Below the pieces are notes generated by a model. It had not been told where the DNA came from, did no database searches, and saw nothing but the letters and a program-made list of their open reading frames with translations. From Candidatus Binatia bacterium (GTDB taxonomy: Bacteria; Desulfobacterota; Binatia; HRBIN30), in assembly GCA_023150935.1 (NCBI GenBank), contig JAKLJW010000006.1:62001-126000 (forward strand): DNA of 64,000 bases, read 5' to 3'. Shown in pieces: positions 1 through 8,412 of this stretch (position 1 is its first letter; the number at the start of each line of letters is the position of its first letter). The translations under genes were made by a program, and so were the position numbers.

Positions 1-321
1 ACTTACATCCGCGGCTCCGGCGTGGTGATGAACCACCCGGGTTTCACCGGGTTTGTCCGGCAGACGATTCAGGCCGCGCGCGGCAGCGAGAGCATCCACG
101 ACATGGCGCAGCCGATCATGGGCGCCGAGGACTTCGGAGCATTTCTGGAACAGGTCCCCGGCGCCTTCGCATTCCTCGGCGCGCGGCCCACGCACCAGGA
201 GCCGTATCCGTGCCACCACCCCCGGTTCGACATCGACGAACAGGCGCTGCCGGAAGGGGTGGAGATCCTGGCAACGGTGGCGATGAAGTTCCTCGACCGG
301 GAGGCGGAGGTAGACGGCTAG
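1..321 (+). CDS. M20-family metallopeptidase/amidohydrolase, C-terminal part (5' cut by window edge)
   Basis: The reading frame is open from base 1 and ends at TAG 319-321, leaving about 106 C-terminal residues. It carries the end of an M20D-type (hippurate hydrolase/carboxypeptidase-like) catalytic domain: a GAEDFGAFLEQVPGAFAFLG segment, then CHHPRFDIDEQAL, where the His is the usual late metal ligand and the downstream helix closes the domain. Family members hydrolyse N-acyl amino acids or small peptides using two metal ions. The N-terminal metal ligands lie outside the window, so substrate class cannot be refined. purN follows about 120 bp downstream on the same strand, without obvious coupling. 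Confidence 0.85.
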   Translation, partial: TYIRGSGVVMNHPGFTGFVRQTIQAARGSESIHDMAQPIMGAEDFGAFLEQVPGAFAFLGARPTHQEPYPCHHPRFDIDEQALPEGVEILATVAMKFLDREAEVDG

Positions 322-441
322 GAGCCTTCCCTTAATCCGGGCGCAGGGCCTGCCCCACGCCCCCGCGAAGGGACGCGGCGAAAAAGAGGCGGGCTGTCGG
401 CGGCCACCGGTTGCTTCGCCCGCGCAAAGGCCATAGCGTTC

Positions 442-1098
442 GTGGGCATGCCGTCGGTGCCGCCGCGTCTCGCCGTGTTGCTCTCCGGGGAGGGGACAAC
501 CCTGCAGAATCTGATCGACCGGATCGCCGACGGTCGTCTCGGCGCGGAGATCGTCGTGGCGATTTCCTCGCGCGCCGGCGTTGGGGGTCTGGAACGGGCG
601 CGGCGCGCCGGGATTCCCGCTATTGCAGTCGAGCGCAAGGCGTTTCCCGACGTCGACGCCTTCAACGACGCTCTGCACGCCGAACTTGGACGTCGACCCG
701 TCGATCTCGTGGTGTTGGCGGGTTTCCTTTCTCCTTTTCAGTTGCGGGACCGCTACGTTGGCCGGGTACTCAACATCCACCCGGCACTCATCCCCGCGTT
801 CTGTGGCAAGGGGCTCTATGGCGAGCGGGTCCACCGTGCCGTCATCGAGGCGGGGGTAAAGGTAACCGGTTGCACGGTGCACTTCGCCGACGACGAATAC
901 GACCACGGCCCCATCGTCTTGCAGGGATGCATACCGGTACTCGACGACGACACGCCGCAGACGCTGGCCGCGCGGGTGCAACAGTTGGAAAACGAGCTCT
1001 ACCCGGCGGCAATCCAATTGTATGCCGAGGGGCGACTAGTGGTGTCGGGACGACGGGTCACGTTGCGCCCGCTGCCGAGCGCGACGGTGGCCGGCTGA
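442..1098 (+). CDS. purN: Phosphoribosylglycinamide formyltransferase (PurN)
   Basis: Transfers formyl from 10-formyl-THF to glycinamide ribonucleotide in de novo purine synthesis (cytosol). The 218-residue product has the usual PurN length. Visible motifs are the phosphate loop SGEGTTLQNLID near the N-terminus, the catalytic segment NIHPALIP (Asn and His of the PurN triad) followed by FCGKGLYG, and the downstream DHGPIVLQ carrying the catalytic Asp. The start is GTG at 442; an in-frame ATG lies two codons later. It converges on infC with only 12 bp between the stop codons. purC is elsewhere in the window (47.8 kb), so purine genes are dispersed. Confidence 0.93.
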   Translation: MGMPSVPPRLAVLLSGEGTTLQNLIDRIADGRLGAEIVVAISSRAGVGGLERARRAGIPAIAVERKAFPDVDAFNDALHAELGRRPVDLVVLAGFLSPFQLRDRYVGRVLNIHPALIPAFCGKGLYGERVHRAVIEAGVKVTGCTVHFADDEYDHGPIVLQGCIPVLDDDTPQTLAARVQQLENELYPAAIQLYAEGRLVVSGRRVTLRPLPSATVAG

Positions 1099-1110
1099 GC
1101 GACGGCCGGA

Positions 1111-1752
1111 CTAACTGCCCGACGCGGCGGGCTCGGCGGTCTTGGGCGGCTCCTGCTTGGGCGCCTCTCTTGGTTGCGGGCGGGCGGCAATGGCCTTTTT
1201 CTTCGAGGCACCGGGCGCCAGGATCATCCCCATTAGCCGGCCTTCCATGCGTGGCGTGCTGTCGATCGAGGCAATATCGCTCAACGCATCGCTGATCTTC
1301 ATGAGTTTCTCGCGGCCCAGGTTCTGGTAGGCCATCTCGCGCCCACGGAAACGCAGCGCGAACTTCACGCGGTCGCCGGCGAGCAGGAACTCGCGCGCCT
1401 TCTGGATCTGGCGCTCGATGTCGCCCACGTCGGTGCGGTAGCCGAGGCGCAGCTCCTTGACCTGCGTGGTCGCCTGTTTGCGGCGCGCCTCCGACTCCTT
1501 CTTGTGCTGCTGGTACTTGAACTTGCCGTAGTCGAGGATGCGGCAAACCGGCGGCTGCGCCGTCGGTGCTATCTCGACCAGATCGAGCTGCGCCTCCTGC
1601 GCCATGCGCAACGCATCGTCCGTCGATACGATCCCGACCTGTGAGCCATCGGCCCCGATCAGTCTGACCTGGGGCGCCCTTATGTGGCGATTGATGCGAT
1701 GCGCATCAGGGGGTGGGGGAATGAACCGTGGGCCTCGTCCGCGAAACGCCAA
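1111..1752 (-). CDS. infC: Translation initiation factor IF-3 (InfC)
   Basis: Binds the 30S subunit, keeps it free of 50S and proofreads initiator tRNA. The sequence matches IF-3 throughout: RINRHIRAPQVRLIG and DLVEIAPTAQPPVCRILDYG in the N-domain, a Lys-rich linker, then VKFALRFRGREMAYQNLG in the C-domain. A low-complexity Ala/Pro/Lys tail extends beyond the normal end. I chose TTG at 1752 because AAGGAAGG lies just upstream and it gives a 213-residue protein; ATT 13 codons downstream is a possible alternative, given the family's use of ATT. The usual partners rpmI and rplT are not downstream; purN faces it instead. Confidence 0.9.
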   Translation of the reverse strand: MAFRGRGPRFIPPPPDAHRINRHIRAPQVRLIGADGSQVGIVSTDDALRMAQEAQLDLVEIAPTAQPPVCRILDYGKFKYQQHKKESEARRKQATTQVKELRLGYRTDVGDIERQIQKAREFLLAGDRVKFALRFRGREMAYQNLGREKLMKISDALSDIASIDSTPRMEGRLMGMILAPGASKKKAIAARPQPREAPKQEPPKTAEPAASGS

Positions 1753-1974
1753 ATGACCTTCCTTTCGCCTGCGCTCTCTTCGAACCGCTTCCGTCTTTAC
1801 ACCGCCGCACGCCGGGACACAATGGTCCAGTCGCAGGCGGCTGGTGGCACCGCTTAGCAGCGCCCCCAAAGGAAACCACCGCCCGACCTCGGCACAACCC
1901 GCGCCAGGCAACCGGGAAGTCTCGGGTCAACCTGTCGTCCGGACTTCCTTACCCTGCCCGGCCCATCGGGCGAC

Positions 1975-2193
1975 TCAGACCTGGAGCAACACCCGCCACA
2001 GGGCGCCGGCGGCCACCACGTCGCTGACGTGGTAGCCCTGGGCCTCGGCGGCACGGGGAAGGTCGCGCACACCCTTGGGATCGTCGAGCCAGATCTCGAC
2101 GTCCGTCCCCGGCGCAAGCTCCTCGAGCCGCACCCTGGCCTTCGCCCAACTAAGTGGACAGGGCACGCCACGCAGATCGATAAGTTCGGACAT
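1975..2193 (-). CDS. TusA/SirA-family sulfur-carrier protein
   Basis: A 72-residue protein of the TusA fold. It starts MSELIDLRGVPCPL, with the family Cys in a CP motif at about residue 12, then an alpha-beta arrangement ending GALWRVLLQV. Family members carry persulfide sulfur for tRNA thiolation, molybdenum cofactor or sulfur metabolism. The canonical CPxP motif reads CPLS here, so the second proline is missing; many stand-alone paralogs vary at this place. GGAG lies upstream of ATG 2193. It is divergent from the UvrD-like helicase and lies behind infC on the same strand, 222 bp away. Confidence 0.75.
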   Translation of the reverse strand: MSELIDLRGVPCPLSWAKARVRLEELAPGTDVEIWLDDPKGVRDLPRAAEAQGYHVSDVVAAGALWRVLLQV

Positions 2194-2448
2194 GGAAGGG
2201 GCTCCGGAGCTCCGGTCGTCAACGGTCGATCGACGTTTGTCGTTTGGGAATTGGGCTGGTAGTGACCGATCGGGTAGGGGGTCAAGCCGAGACGATGATT
2301 TGTGAGGTCGGGGACGGTTGCTATAGTCAGTGGCACCCATGATCGGAACTGGCGCAGCCGCGCAACGGCGGCAGTCTAGCAAAGCACAGTGCGCCGCACA
2401 CGGTCGCGCCGGGTCTGGCGGCGTAGATTCTGTAGTGGCCTGACTCCC

Positions 2449-4443
2449 ATGGGTGCCCCGGAAGCCGACAAGTACGTCCTCCGCCACAGCATGGTGCCGC
2501 CGCGAGGGGCGGGGTTCAGGATCGATTACGCCGCCGAGCTCAACGCTTCCCAGCTCGAGGCCGTGACGACCACCACAGGTCCCATTCTCGTGGTTGCCGG
2601 CGCCGGCACCGGCAAGACGCGGACGCTGGTTTACCGTGTCGCTCGGCTCGTCGAATCGGGTGTCGACCCGGGGGCGGTGCTGCTGCTCACTTTCACCCGC
2701 AAGGCCGCCGGCGAAATGCTCCGCCGTGCCAGCCGCCTCCTCGACGGCCGCTGCGACCGCGTCGCGGGCGGGACTTTCCACTCCTTTGCCAACATCACGC
2801 TGCGCCGATACGGCAGGGCCATCGGCATCGAAAGCGGCTTCACGATTCTCGACCGCGGCGATGCCGAGGACGTCATCAATCTGCTGCGCGCGGAGATGGA
2901 ACTCGACAACAGGGAACGACGATTCCCGCGCAAGCAGGCGATCGCCGAGATGTTCAGCATGGCCGTGAACAAGTCGCGGCCGCTGCCTCAACTCGTCGAA
3001 GCGGAGTACCCGCTCCTCGTCGATCACCTCCCCGAACTGATCGAACTCAACGGCCGTTACACGGAGTATAAACGCACGCGCCAGCTACTCGACTATGACG
3101 ACCTGCTCGTCCGTCTGCGCGAACTGCTCGCGGCCGGTGCGGAAATCCGGCAGCGCATCGGTCGCACGTACCGATACCTGATGATTGACGAGTACCAGGA
3201 CACCAATGCCTTGCAGGCGGCCATCGTTAGGGACCTTGCCACCGAGCACGACAACGTGCTCGCGGTCGGCGACGATGCCCAGAGCATCTACGGCTTTCGC
3301 GGCGCCGATTTCCGCAACATCATGGATTTTCCCGCCCTGTTTCCCGGCACCCGAATTATCGCCCTGGAAGAGAACTACCGCAGCACCCAACCGATCCTCG
3401 ACGTCTCCAATGCCATCATCGCCGGCGCCCGGGAGCGGCACCAAAAGACCCTGTTCACGCGCCGAAGCGCGGGATCGCCGCCGATGCTCGTAAGGGCCGA
3501 CAGCGAACTCTTCCAGTCCCACTTTGTCTGCCAGCGCATTCTGGAACTGCGCGAAGAGGGAGTGGACCTGCGGGACATCGCGGTGTTGTTTCGCTCGAGC
3601 TTCCACTCGTTCGATCTCGAAATCGAGCTGGCACGGTGCAACCTCCCGTTCGTGAAACGCGGCGGTTTCAAGTTCATCGAGACCACGCACATCAAGGACA
3701 TGCTGGCCCACCTGCGCGTTCTTCAGAATCCGCGCGACGCGGTCTCGTGGCACCGGATACTCCTGCTGCTCGACGGCATCGGCCCGCGGACCAGCGAGGA
3801 GATCGTGCACTGGATCATGACGGGCGGGGAACCGGCGACGCGCCTCGAAAGCTTTCCGCGCCGCTCCGTCGGCACCGTCCTGCACCGCCTTGCGGCACTG
3901 TTGCGCCGGATCGCCGAACATCCTCTTCCGGGCCACCAGATCGACGAGTTGCTGCGCTACTACGATCCGATCCTGAAGCGCCGCCATCCCGAGGACTACG
4001 CCAAGCGCCACCGCGACCTGGAACACTTCGCCACCATCGCCGCGCGCTACCGGGAACTGATGCCACTGCTGGCCGACATGGCGCTGGAACCGCCTGCCGA
4101 CAGCGTCGGCGACGTCCTGGCAGCCGAGCCAGACGAGGGGCTGCTGACTCTGTCAACGATCCACTCCGCGAAGGGACTGGAGTGGCACACGGTATTCCTG
4201 ATCTGGGCCGCGGACGGCCGGTTCCCTTCCTCGTACAGCGTCAGCGAAGACGATCTGGAAGAGGAACGGCGGTTGATGTACGTGGCCGCCACCCGCGCCA
4301 AGGAGCACCTGTACGTCAGTTACCCGGTCAACATCTTCGACCGCGGCACCGGAATGGTGACGGGCAAACGGTCGCGCTTCCTCGAAGGTATCCCGTCCGG
4401 CGTACTCAGGCCACTCGATCTCGTGCACGAGAGGTGGGCATGA
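2449..4443 (+). CDS. UvrD/Rep/PcrA-type superfamily 1 DNA helicase
   Basis: ATP-dependent 3'-5' DNA helicase for repair or replication restart. All SF1A motifs are visible in order: Walker A GAGTGKT at residues 51-57, motif Ia LLTFTRKAAGEML, motif II YLMIDEYQDTN, motif III AVGDDAQSIYGFRGA, motif IV ENYRST, motif V STIHSAKGLEWHTVFL and motif VI RRLMYVAATRAKEHLYV. At about 664 residues it is close to Rep (673) and lacks the long UvrD C-terminal tail. ATG 2449 is preferred over longer in-frame starts whose translation is Arg-rich and unlike the family. Its stop overlaps the next small gene in an ATGA arrangement. Confidence 0.92.
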   Translation: MGAPEADKYVLRHSMVPPRGAGFRIDYAAELNASQLEAVTTTTGPILVVAGAGTGKTRTLVYRVARLVESGVDPGAVLLLTFTRKAAGEMLRRASRLLDGRCDRVAGGTFHSFANITLRRYGRAIGIESGFTILDRGDAEDVINLLRAEMELDNRERRFPRKQAIAEMFSMAVNKSRPLPQLVEAEYPLLVDHLPELIELNGRYTEYKRTRQLLDYDDLLVRLRELLAAGAEIRQRIGRTYRYLMIDEYQDTNALQAAIVRDLATEHDNVLAVGDDAQSIYGFRGADFRNIMDFPALFPGTRIIALEENYRSTQPILDVSNAIIAGARERHQKTLFTRRSAGSPPMLVRADSELFQSHFVCQRILELREEGVDLRDIAVLFRSSFHSFDLEIELARCNLPFVKRGGFKFIETTHIKDMLAHLRVLQNPRDAVSWHRILLLLDGIGPRTSEEIVHWIMTGGEPATRLESFPRRSVGTVLHRLAALLRRIAEHPLPGHQIDELLRYYDPILKRRHPEDYAKRHRDLEHFATIAARYRELMPLLADMALEPPADSVGDVLAAEPDEGLLTLSTIHSAKGLEWHTVFLIWAADGRFPSSYSVSEDDLEEERRLMYVAATRAKEHLYVSYPVNIFDRGTGMVTGKRSRFLEGIPSGVLRPLDLVHERWA

Positions 4444-4610
4444 TGGCCCTCTTCGGGCTCGATGACGGCACCCTGAGGGAGCGCATCGCGGCGCTGCGCG
4501 GGCGTCTCGGCGAGCCGGGGGTGCGCGACAGGCTGGTCAATATTGCCCTTGGCGCCGGGGTCGCCATCGTGTTCGGAATGGCGATCTACATGATCATGAA
4601 GGGTCGCTGA
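4440..4610 (+). CDS. Small single-pass membrane protein, function unknown
   Basis: A 56-residue product starting at ATGATG, whose first ATG overlaps the helicase stop (ATGA), so translation is probably coupled. The N-terminal half is charged and helical (DDGTLRERIAALRGRLGEP); residues about 33-53 form one hydrophobic segment (VNIALGAGVAIVFGMAIYMI) ending in a Lys-Gly-Arg tail. This gives a cytoplasmic helix plus one membrane helix. I do not recognise a family. Position, overlap and clean amphipathic/hydrophobic organisation argue for a real gene. Confidence 0.55.
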   Translation: MMALFGLDDGTLRERIAALRGRLGEPGVRDRLVNIALGAGVAIVFGMAIYMIMKGR

Positions 4611-4633
4611 CGCGAGCCCGGCCCCGGGACATC

Positions 4634-5767
4634 TCAAAGGAAGCGGAGCATGCGGCGCTGCGCGAGCCGGCGCGTCACCTCGCGGACGTCCTGGGCGCGG
4701 TCGCGCCGGCAGACCAGCAACGCTCCGCCACTTTCGACAACGACCAGATCGCGAACGCCGACCAGTGCCACGAGTCGATCGGGCGCGTAGACGACACAAC
4801 CGCCCGCATCGACGGATACCAGCGTGCCCACGGCAGCGTTCCGATCGCGGTCGCAACCCCACAGTTCCGGCATGGCACTCCAGCTACCGACGTCGAGCCA
4901 TCCGAATCCCGCCGGGGTTACGGCTATGCGAGCGACCTCACCCTTCTGCCTGGCAACAGCCTGCAAGACCCCCACATCGACGGAAATGTCGGGCAAACGG
5001 CGGTAAGCGCGCTGCAATCGCGGCGAGGGGTTCGCCTCGGACCAGACCCCGGCGAGCCCTCGGCGCACAGCCGGCAAGCACTTGTTCAGAGCCGCAAGGA
5101 AGGTGCTCGCGTTCCAGGCGAACATTCCCGAGTTCCACAGATAATCGCCGCCTGCCACGTAGCGCCGCGCGGTCGCCAGGTTCGGCTTCTCGTGGAAGGC
5201 GCGAACCCACGCCGCCCGATCGCTCAACTCGCTCGGCACGGGTCGGCCGACGCGGATGTACCCGTACCCGGTCTCCGGGCGGGTCGGCTGCATACCGACG
5301 AGCACGAGGAAATCACCCTGTCGGGCCAGAGCACCCGCACGTGCCAACGCATCGCGCAAGGCATCCGCCTCCCGCACGACGTGATCGGCCGGGACCACCA
5401 GCATGAGACCGTCACCGCACTGAGTGACGATCCACTCCGCGGCCAGGGCGATGCACGCCGCCGTGTTGCGGCCGCGCGGCTCGACGAGAATGTTCTCGCG
5501 CGGCACTCGCGGCAACTGGCGGTGGACCTCCGCGGCGTGTTCCGCGGCGGTCACCACCAGCAGACCGCGCGCCGACACCAGCGGGATCAACCGTGCCGCG
5601 GTTTCCTGCAGCAGCGTGCGGCGGCCGGTCAGGGCCAGAAGTTGTTTGGGAAGCCGGCGACGGCCGAGCGGCCAAAACCTGGTACTGTGTCCGCCGGCCA
5701 TGATCACGGCGAACGTCCGCGGGCGTGCCGATCGACCGCGTCGGGATCTCTCCCCGGGCAGTGCCAT
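4634..5767 (-). CDS. manC: Mannose-1-phosphate guanylyltransferase (ManC-type)
   Basis: Makes GDP-mannose from mannose-1-phosphate and GTP for polysaccharide or glycoconjugate synthesis. The nucleotidyltransferase signature AVIMAGGHSTRFWPLGRR...PKQ is at the N-terminus, followed by EPRGRNTAACIALAA, VVPADHVV, FHEKP and YLWNSGMFAW, all diagnostic of mannose-1-phosphate rather than glucose-1-phosphate enzymes. Length is about 377 residues, so it is the single-domain form without a fused phosphomannose isomerase. ATG 5767 begins a short Arg-rich leader before the Rossmann fold; longer in-frame starts add only low-complexity sequence. It follows a small membrane protein gene on the same strand. 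Confidence 0.9.
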   Translation of the reverse strand: MALPGERSRRGRSARPRTFAVIMAGGHSTRFWPLGRRRLPKQLLALTGRRTLLQETAARLIPLVSARGLLVVTAAEHAAEVHRQLPRVPRENILVEPRGRNTAACIALAAEWIVTQCGDGLMLVVPADHVVREADALRDALARAGALARQGDFLVLVGMQPTRPETGYGYIRVGRPVPSELSDRAAWVRAFHEKPNLATARRYVAGGDYLWNSGMFAWNASTFLAALNKCLPAVRRGLAGVWSEANPSPRLQRAYRRLPDISVDVGVLQAVARQKGEVARIAVTPAGFGWLDVGSWSAMPELWGCDRDRNAAVGTLVSVDAGGCVVYAPDRLVALVGVRDLVVVESGGALLVCRRDRAQDVREVTRRLAQRRMLRFL

Positions 5768-5822
5768 GGCGGCCGGGCTTGCGGCCACCGCGCCGGCGGC
5801 AGGGCGACCGGGGCGACGGACG

Positions 5823-6134
5823 TCAGAACTGACGCCGCGCCGTTTCAAGGCTCTGCGGTTCCTGGCGGTGTGGCAGCCAGTTGCCGTTCTTCGGCCGGCG
5901 CAGGTGCAGCCGATCGCTTACCAGCCGCATGACCAGCCCCAGCGGAAGAACCAGGACCACGTAAAAGGCGATCATCAGGAGGCGGGTCTGCACCACGCCA
6001 ATGGCACGGGCGATCTGCTTCCAGCGTTCCCAGGTCGCCCGCGCCAGCCCCATGGCAGGAGCCGGCGAATCGACAACCTCGACGTCCGACTCGGGGGTGA
6101 CCCGAGCCTCCGATGCGGGCACTGCGTTTGCCAT
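5823..6134 (-). CDS. Small membrane protein resembling polysaccharide-cluster DUF5989/SxtJ-associated proteins
   Basis: About 103 residues from ATG 6134 (AAAGG upstream). An acidic N-terminal 35 residues is followed by WERWKQIARAIGVVQ, a single strong hydrophobic stretch LLMIAFYVVLVLPLGLVMRL, and a basic tail beginning SDRLHLRRP. This WK-IA-x-IG-xxQ-xR-LL plus one-helix layout resembles small proteins found beside exopolysaccharide and carbamoyltransferase genes. The manC neighbour 55 bp downstream fits a surface-glycan context. Family assignment is from memory and tentative. Confidence 0.5.
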   Translation of the reverse strand: MANAVPASEARVTPESDVEVVDSPAPAMGLARATWERWKQIARAIGVVQTRLLMIAFYVVLVLPLGLVMRLVSDRLHLRRPKNGNWLPHRQEPQSLETARRQF

Positions 6135-6182
6135 ATACAGACTGCCTTTATGACACGACGCGGGATCGTATCTCAAGCCAAT

Positions 6183-7322
6183 TCACACTCCTCCCGTAGC
6201 CTCACTCGTCGGTAATCTCGGGGCGGCGGCCGCCGTCGGGGGCGGCGAAGGCGTTGCACCGTCGCCGGGCAGGGCCGTCACCGAGCCGGTCGGCTCCGGG
6301 GCCCTTATCGCCGGGGTTGGCGTGTCGGGCGGTGGCGTGAGAGAACCAGACGGACGGGTCGGCGTGCCCGGAGTAGGGGTTCCGCAGGTGGCGGTGCGCT
6401 CCGGCGTAAGGTCGCTCTCCGGAGTCGGCGTACCCTCGTCCGCGGACCCGGTTTCGGTGGTCTCGGGCGTCGGTGTCTTCAGTGGAGCGGCCCGCCATCC
6501 GCTGGCCCTTTCGCGCATCGCGGAGGTCGAGTCGGAATCCAGCGCCGCGTCGCCACCGACCGTCACCCCGTCCACGGCGACAATGCCGAACGCCTCCGGA
6601 CCGATCGCCCGCGACCCTCCGCGTCCGGCAGCAACCGGGGCGGTCGTTTCCACCGAAACCCGCAATACGCCAACCCAGTCGCTCTGCCCGTCCGCACTGG
6701 GGACGGGAGCCGCGCTGGACACGAGGTCGACATCGACGAACCGATGCGGCGGCAGGAATGACACAGCGCTCACGGTTATCCTGGTTCTACCGTCGTCGTA
6801 GGAGTCCTGTGGCACACCACTGACCGGTACCACCGGGAGCGCGACCGTCACTTCCGCTCCGTTCGGGCGCGGCGCCACGCCGTATCTGTATGCGCCCCGC
6901 GGAAACAGGACCGAAATCGCCGGCCGGTCCACGACGCCGTCGAGAAAGATGTTGAGCGCCCAGGAATCGTAACCGTCGTCTTCGGTGAGCGGGCCCGGTT
7001 CGCCGACGAGCGTGAAGTCATGGTCGCCGGATTCGAGGGGGATCCGAATCCCGAAGTCGCCGGCGTTGAGTAACGGGGTAGTGAAGCTCTCCGGAGGCAG
7101 GCCCCGGAGAACTCCTAGGCCAAACCATCGCGACGACGAGAAGGTATGCCAGAGCTGTCCGGCCTCGATCGTCGCCGACTGCGGATCGAACCCTGTCGGC
7201 ATACCGCGGAAATCGGCGGAATACACGACGATGCCGGTTATGGTCGACGCAGCCTGCACTCGGCCGCGGAGTGGAACCAGAACGCAGGCGAGGACAAGCA
7301 AAGCGGCGGTACGCGATAACAT
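6183..7322 (-). CDS. Secreted protein with Thr-Pro-rich C-terminal tail, function unknown
   Basis: The 379-residue product starts at ATG 7322 with a classical signal peptide (MLSRTAALLVLACVLVPLRG, cleavage near VQAAS). The first ~270 residues look like a beta-rich exported domain (ITGIVVYSADFRG, PRGAYRYGVAPRPNGAEVTV, repeated strand-like segments). The last ~110 residues are low complexity, with many TPTP and PTPE/PTPG units. Such tails are common in extracellular or cell-wall-proximal proteins. I recognise no catalytic motif. It sits alone between purU and the small membrane protein, on the same strand. Confidence 0.7.
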   Translation of the reverse strand: MLSRTAALLVLACVLVPLRGRVQAASTITGIVVYSADFRGMPTGFDPQSATIEAGQLWHTFSSSRWFGLGVLRGLPPESFTTPLLNAGDFGIRIPLESGDHDFTLVGEPGPLTEDDGYDSWALNIFLDGVVDRPAISVLFPRGAYRYGVAPRPNGAEVTVALPVVPVSGVPQDSYDDGRTRITVSAVSFLPPHRFVDVDLVSSAAPVPSADGQSDWVGVLRVSVETTAPVAAGRGGSRAIGPEAFGIVAVDGVTVGGDAALDSDSTSAMRERASGWRAAPLKTPTPETTETGSADEGTPTPESDLTPERTATCGTPTPGTPTRPSGSLTPPPDTPTPAIRAPEPTGSVTALPGDGATPSPPPTAAAAPRLPTSEATGGV

Positions 7323-7376
7323 TAGAAGTCGATATCCTGGGTCACCGGGAGCGACCGCGCCAACCACGCCGGCGGT

Positions 7377-8252
7377 CTATCCGTCGGCGGGCAGATGCCC
7401 CGGTCTGAAGATGACTTTCTTGTCCTTCACGATCAACTGATCGTTGAGATAGAGCTGCACGGCCTGCGCAAGAACGGCCGCCTCGAGTTGCTGGCCGCGC
7501 AATCGCACATCTTCCAGAGTGTCTTCTCCGACCCGTATGTGGAATACGTCCTGCAATATGACCGGCCCCTGATCGAGTTGCTCGGTGACGAAATGCGCCG
7601 TGCAGCCGGAGACTCGCACGCCTTCCTCGTATGCCTGTTTGTAGGCGTTGGGACCCGGATGATAAGGGAGCAGGGACGGGTGGATGTTAATGATGCGGTG
7701 CCCGTACCGCTCGACCAGTCCCGCGGTCAGGATCTGCATGTAACGCGCCAAAACCACCAGATGCACATCGTACTCGCCGAGCTTCTCGATCAGGAAGGCC
7801 TCATGGGCGGCCTTGTCGGTCGAGGCGTGGAAGAAGAACGGAATGCCGTGGCGTTCGGCCAGCGGACGCAAGATGTCGTGGTTCGACAGCACGACGACAA
7901 GATCGCCGTTGAGTGCACCGCGATCGCGGTCCTCGATGAGCCGTTCGAGGCAATGCGGCTCCCGACTCACCAGTACGCCCACCCGGCGGCGTTCCCGGCG
8001 CCCGTGGAGCCGGATGCTGACGTCCATGTGAATCTCTTCGCCGATGCGCTTGAGGCCGAGGATCAACTCGTCCAGATTGCCGCTGAGATCGCGCAGGTCG
8101 ACGAGCATCGTCATGATGAACAGGCCTTCGACGATACGCTGTTCGATGTCCTCGATGTTGATGCCGGAAGCGGCGAGAAAGGTCGAGATACGAGCCACGA
8201 CCCCCTTCTGATCGCGGCCGATCACCGATACGATGGCGAGGTTCTTGTCCAT
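7377..8252 (-). CDS. purU: Formyltetrahydrofolate deformylase (PurU)
   Basis: Hydrolyses 10-formyl-THF to THF and formate, balancing one-carbon pools. About 291 residues with two domains: an N-terminal ACT domain (IVSVIGRDQKGVVARISTFL; IEDIEQ) covering roughly residues 1-80, and a formyltransferase-fold domain with IINIHPSLLPYHPGPNAYKQ and LDQGPVILQDV, carrying the Asn/His/Asp triad shared with PurN. The ACT domain and YHPGPNAY motif separate it from PurN. ATG 8252 has GAGGAG about 9 bases upstream. It is divergent from the DksA-finger/BON gene. Confidence 0.93.
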   Translation of the reverse strand: MDKNLAIVSVIGRDQKGVVARISTFLAASGINIEDIEQRIVEGLFIMTMLVDLRDLSGNLDELILGLKRIGEEIHMDVSIRLHGRRERRRVGVLVSREPHCLERLIEDRDRGALNGDLVVVLSNHDILRPLAERHGIPFFFHASTDKAAHEAFLIEKLGEYDVHLVVLARYMQILTAGLVERYGHRIINIHPSLLPYHPGPNAYKQAYEEGVRVSGCTAHFVTEQLDQGPVILQDVFHIRVGEDTLEDVRLRGQQLEAAVLAQAVQLYLNDQLIVKDKKVIFRPGHLPADG

Positions 8253-8412
8253 AATACGGGTCTCCTCGAACGGCACACCTTACGAACTGCGCCGGCCATG
8301 GTCAATTTCACGGTTTGTCAGCCGCCCGACGGTGCGAAAGTCGACGGCAGCGATTAGAATTCACGTGGGCCTGACGCAGCCGGGTAGGCTGCGCGATGCA
8401 CGGAGGGCAACC

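Noticed and set aside
48..441. Additional gene between the M20 hydrolase and purN
   Set aside because: Frames here are short, overlap the flanking genes and have low-complexity translations.
1714..1752. ATT as the infC start
   Set aside because: TTG 1752 has a much better ribosome-binding site (AAGGAAGG); ATT remains possible but less supported.
7395..8357. 320-codon plus-strand frame opposite purU
   Set aside because: purU is complete with all motifs; the antisense frame has no recognisable domain.
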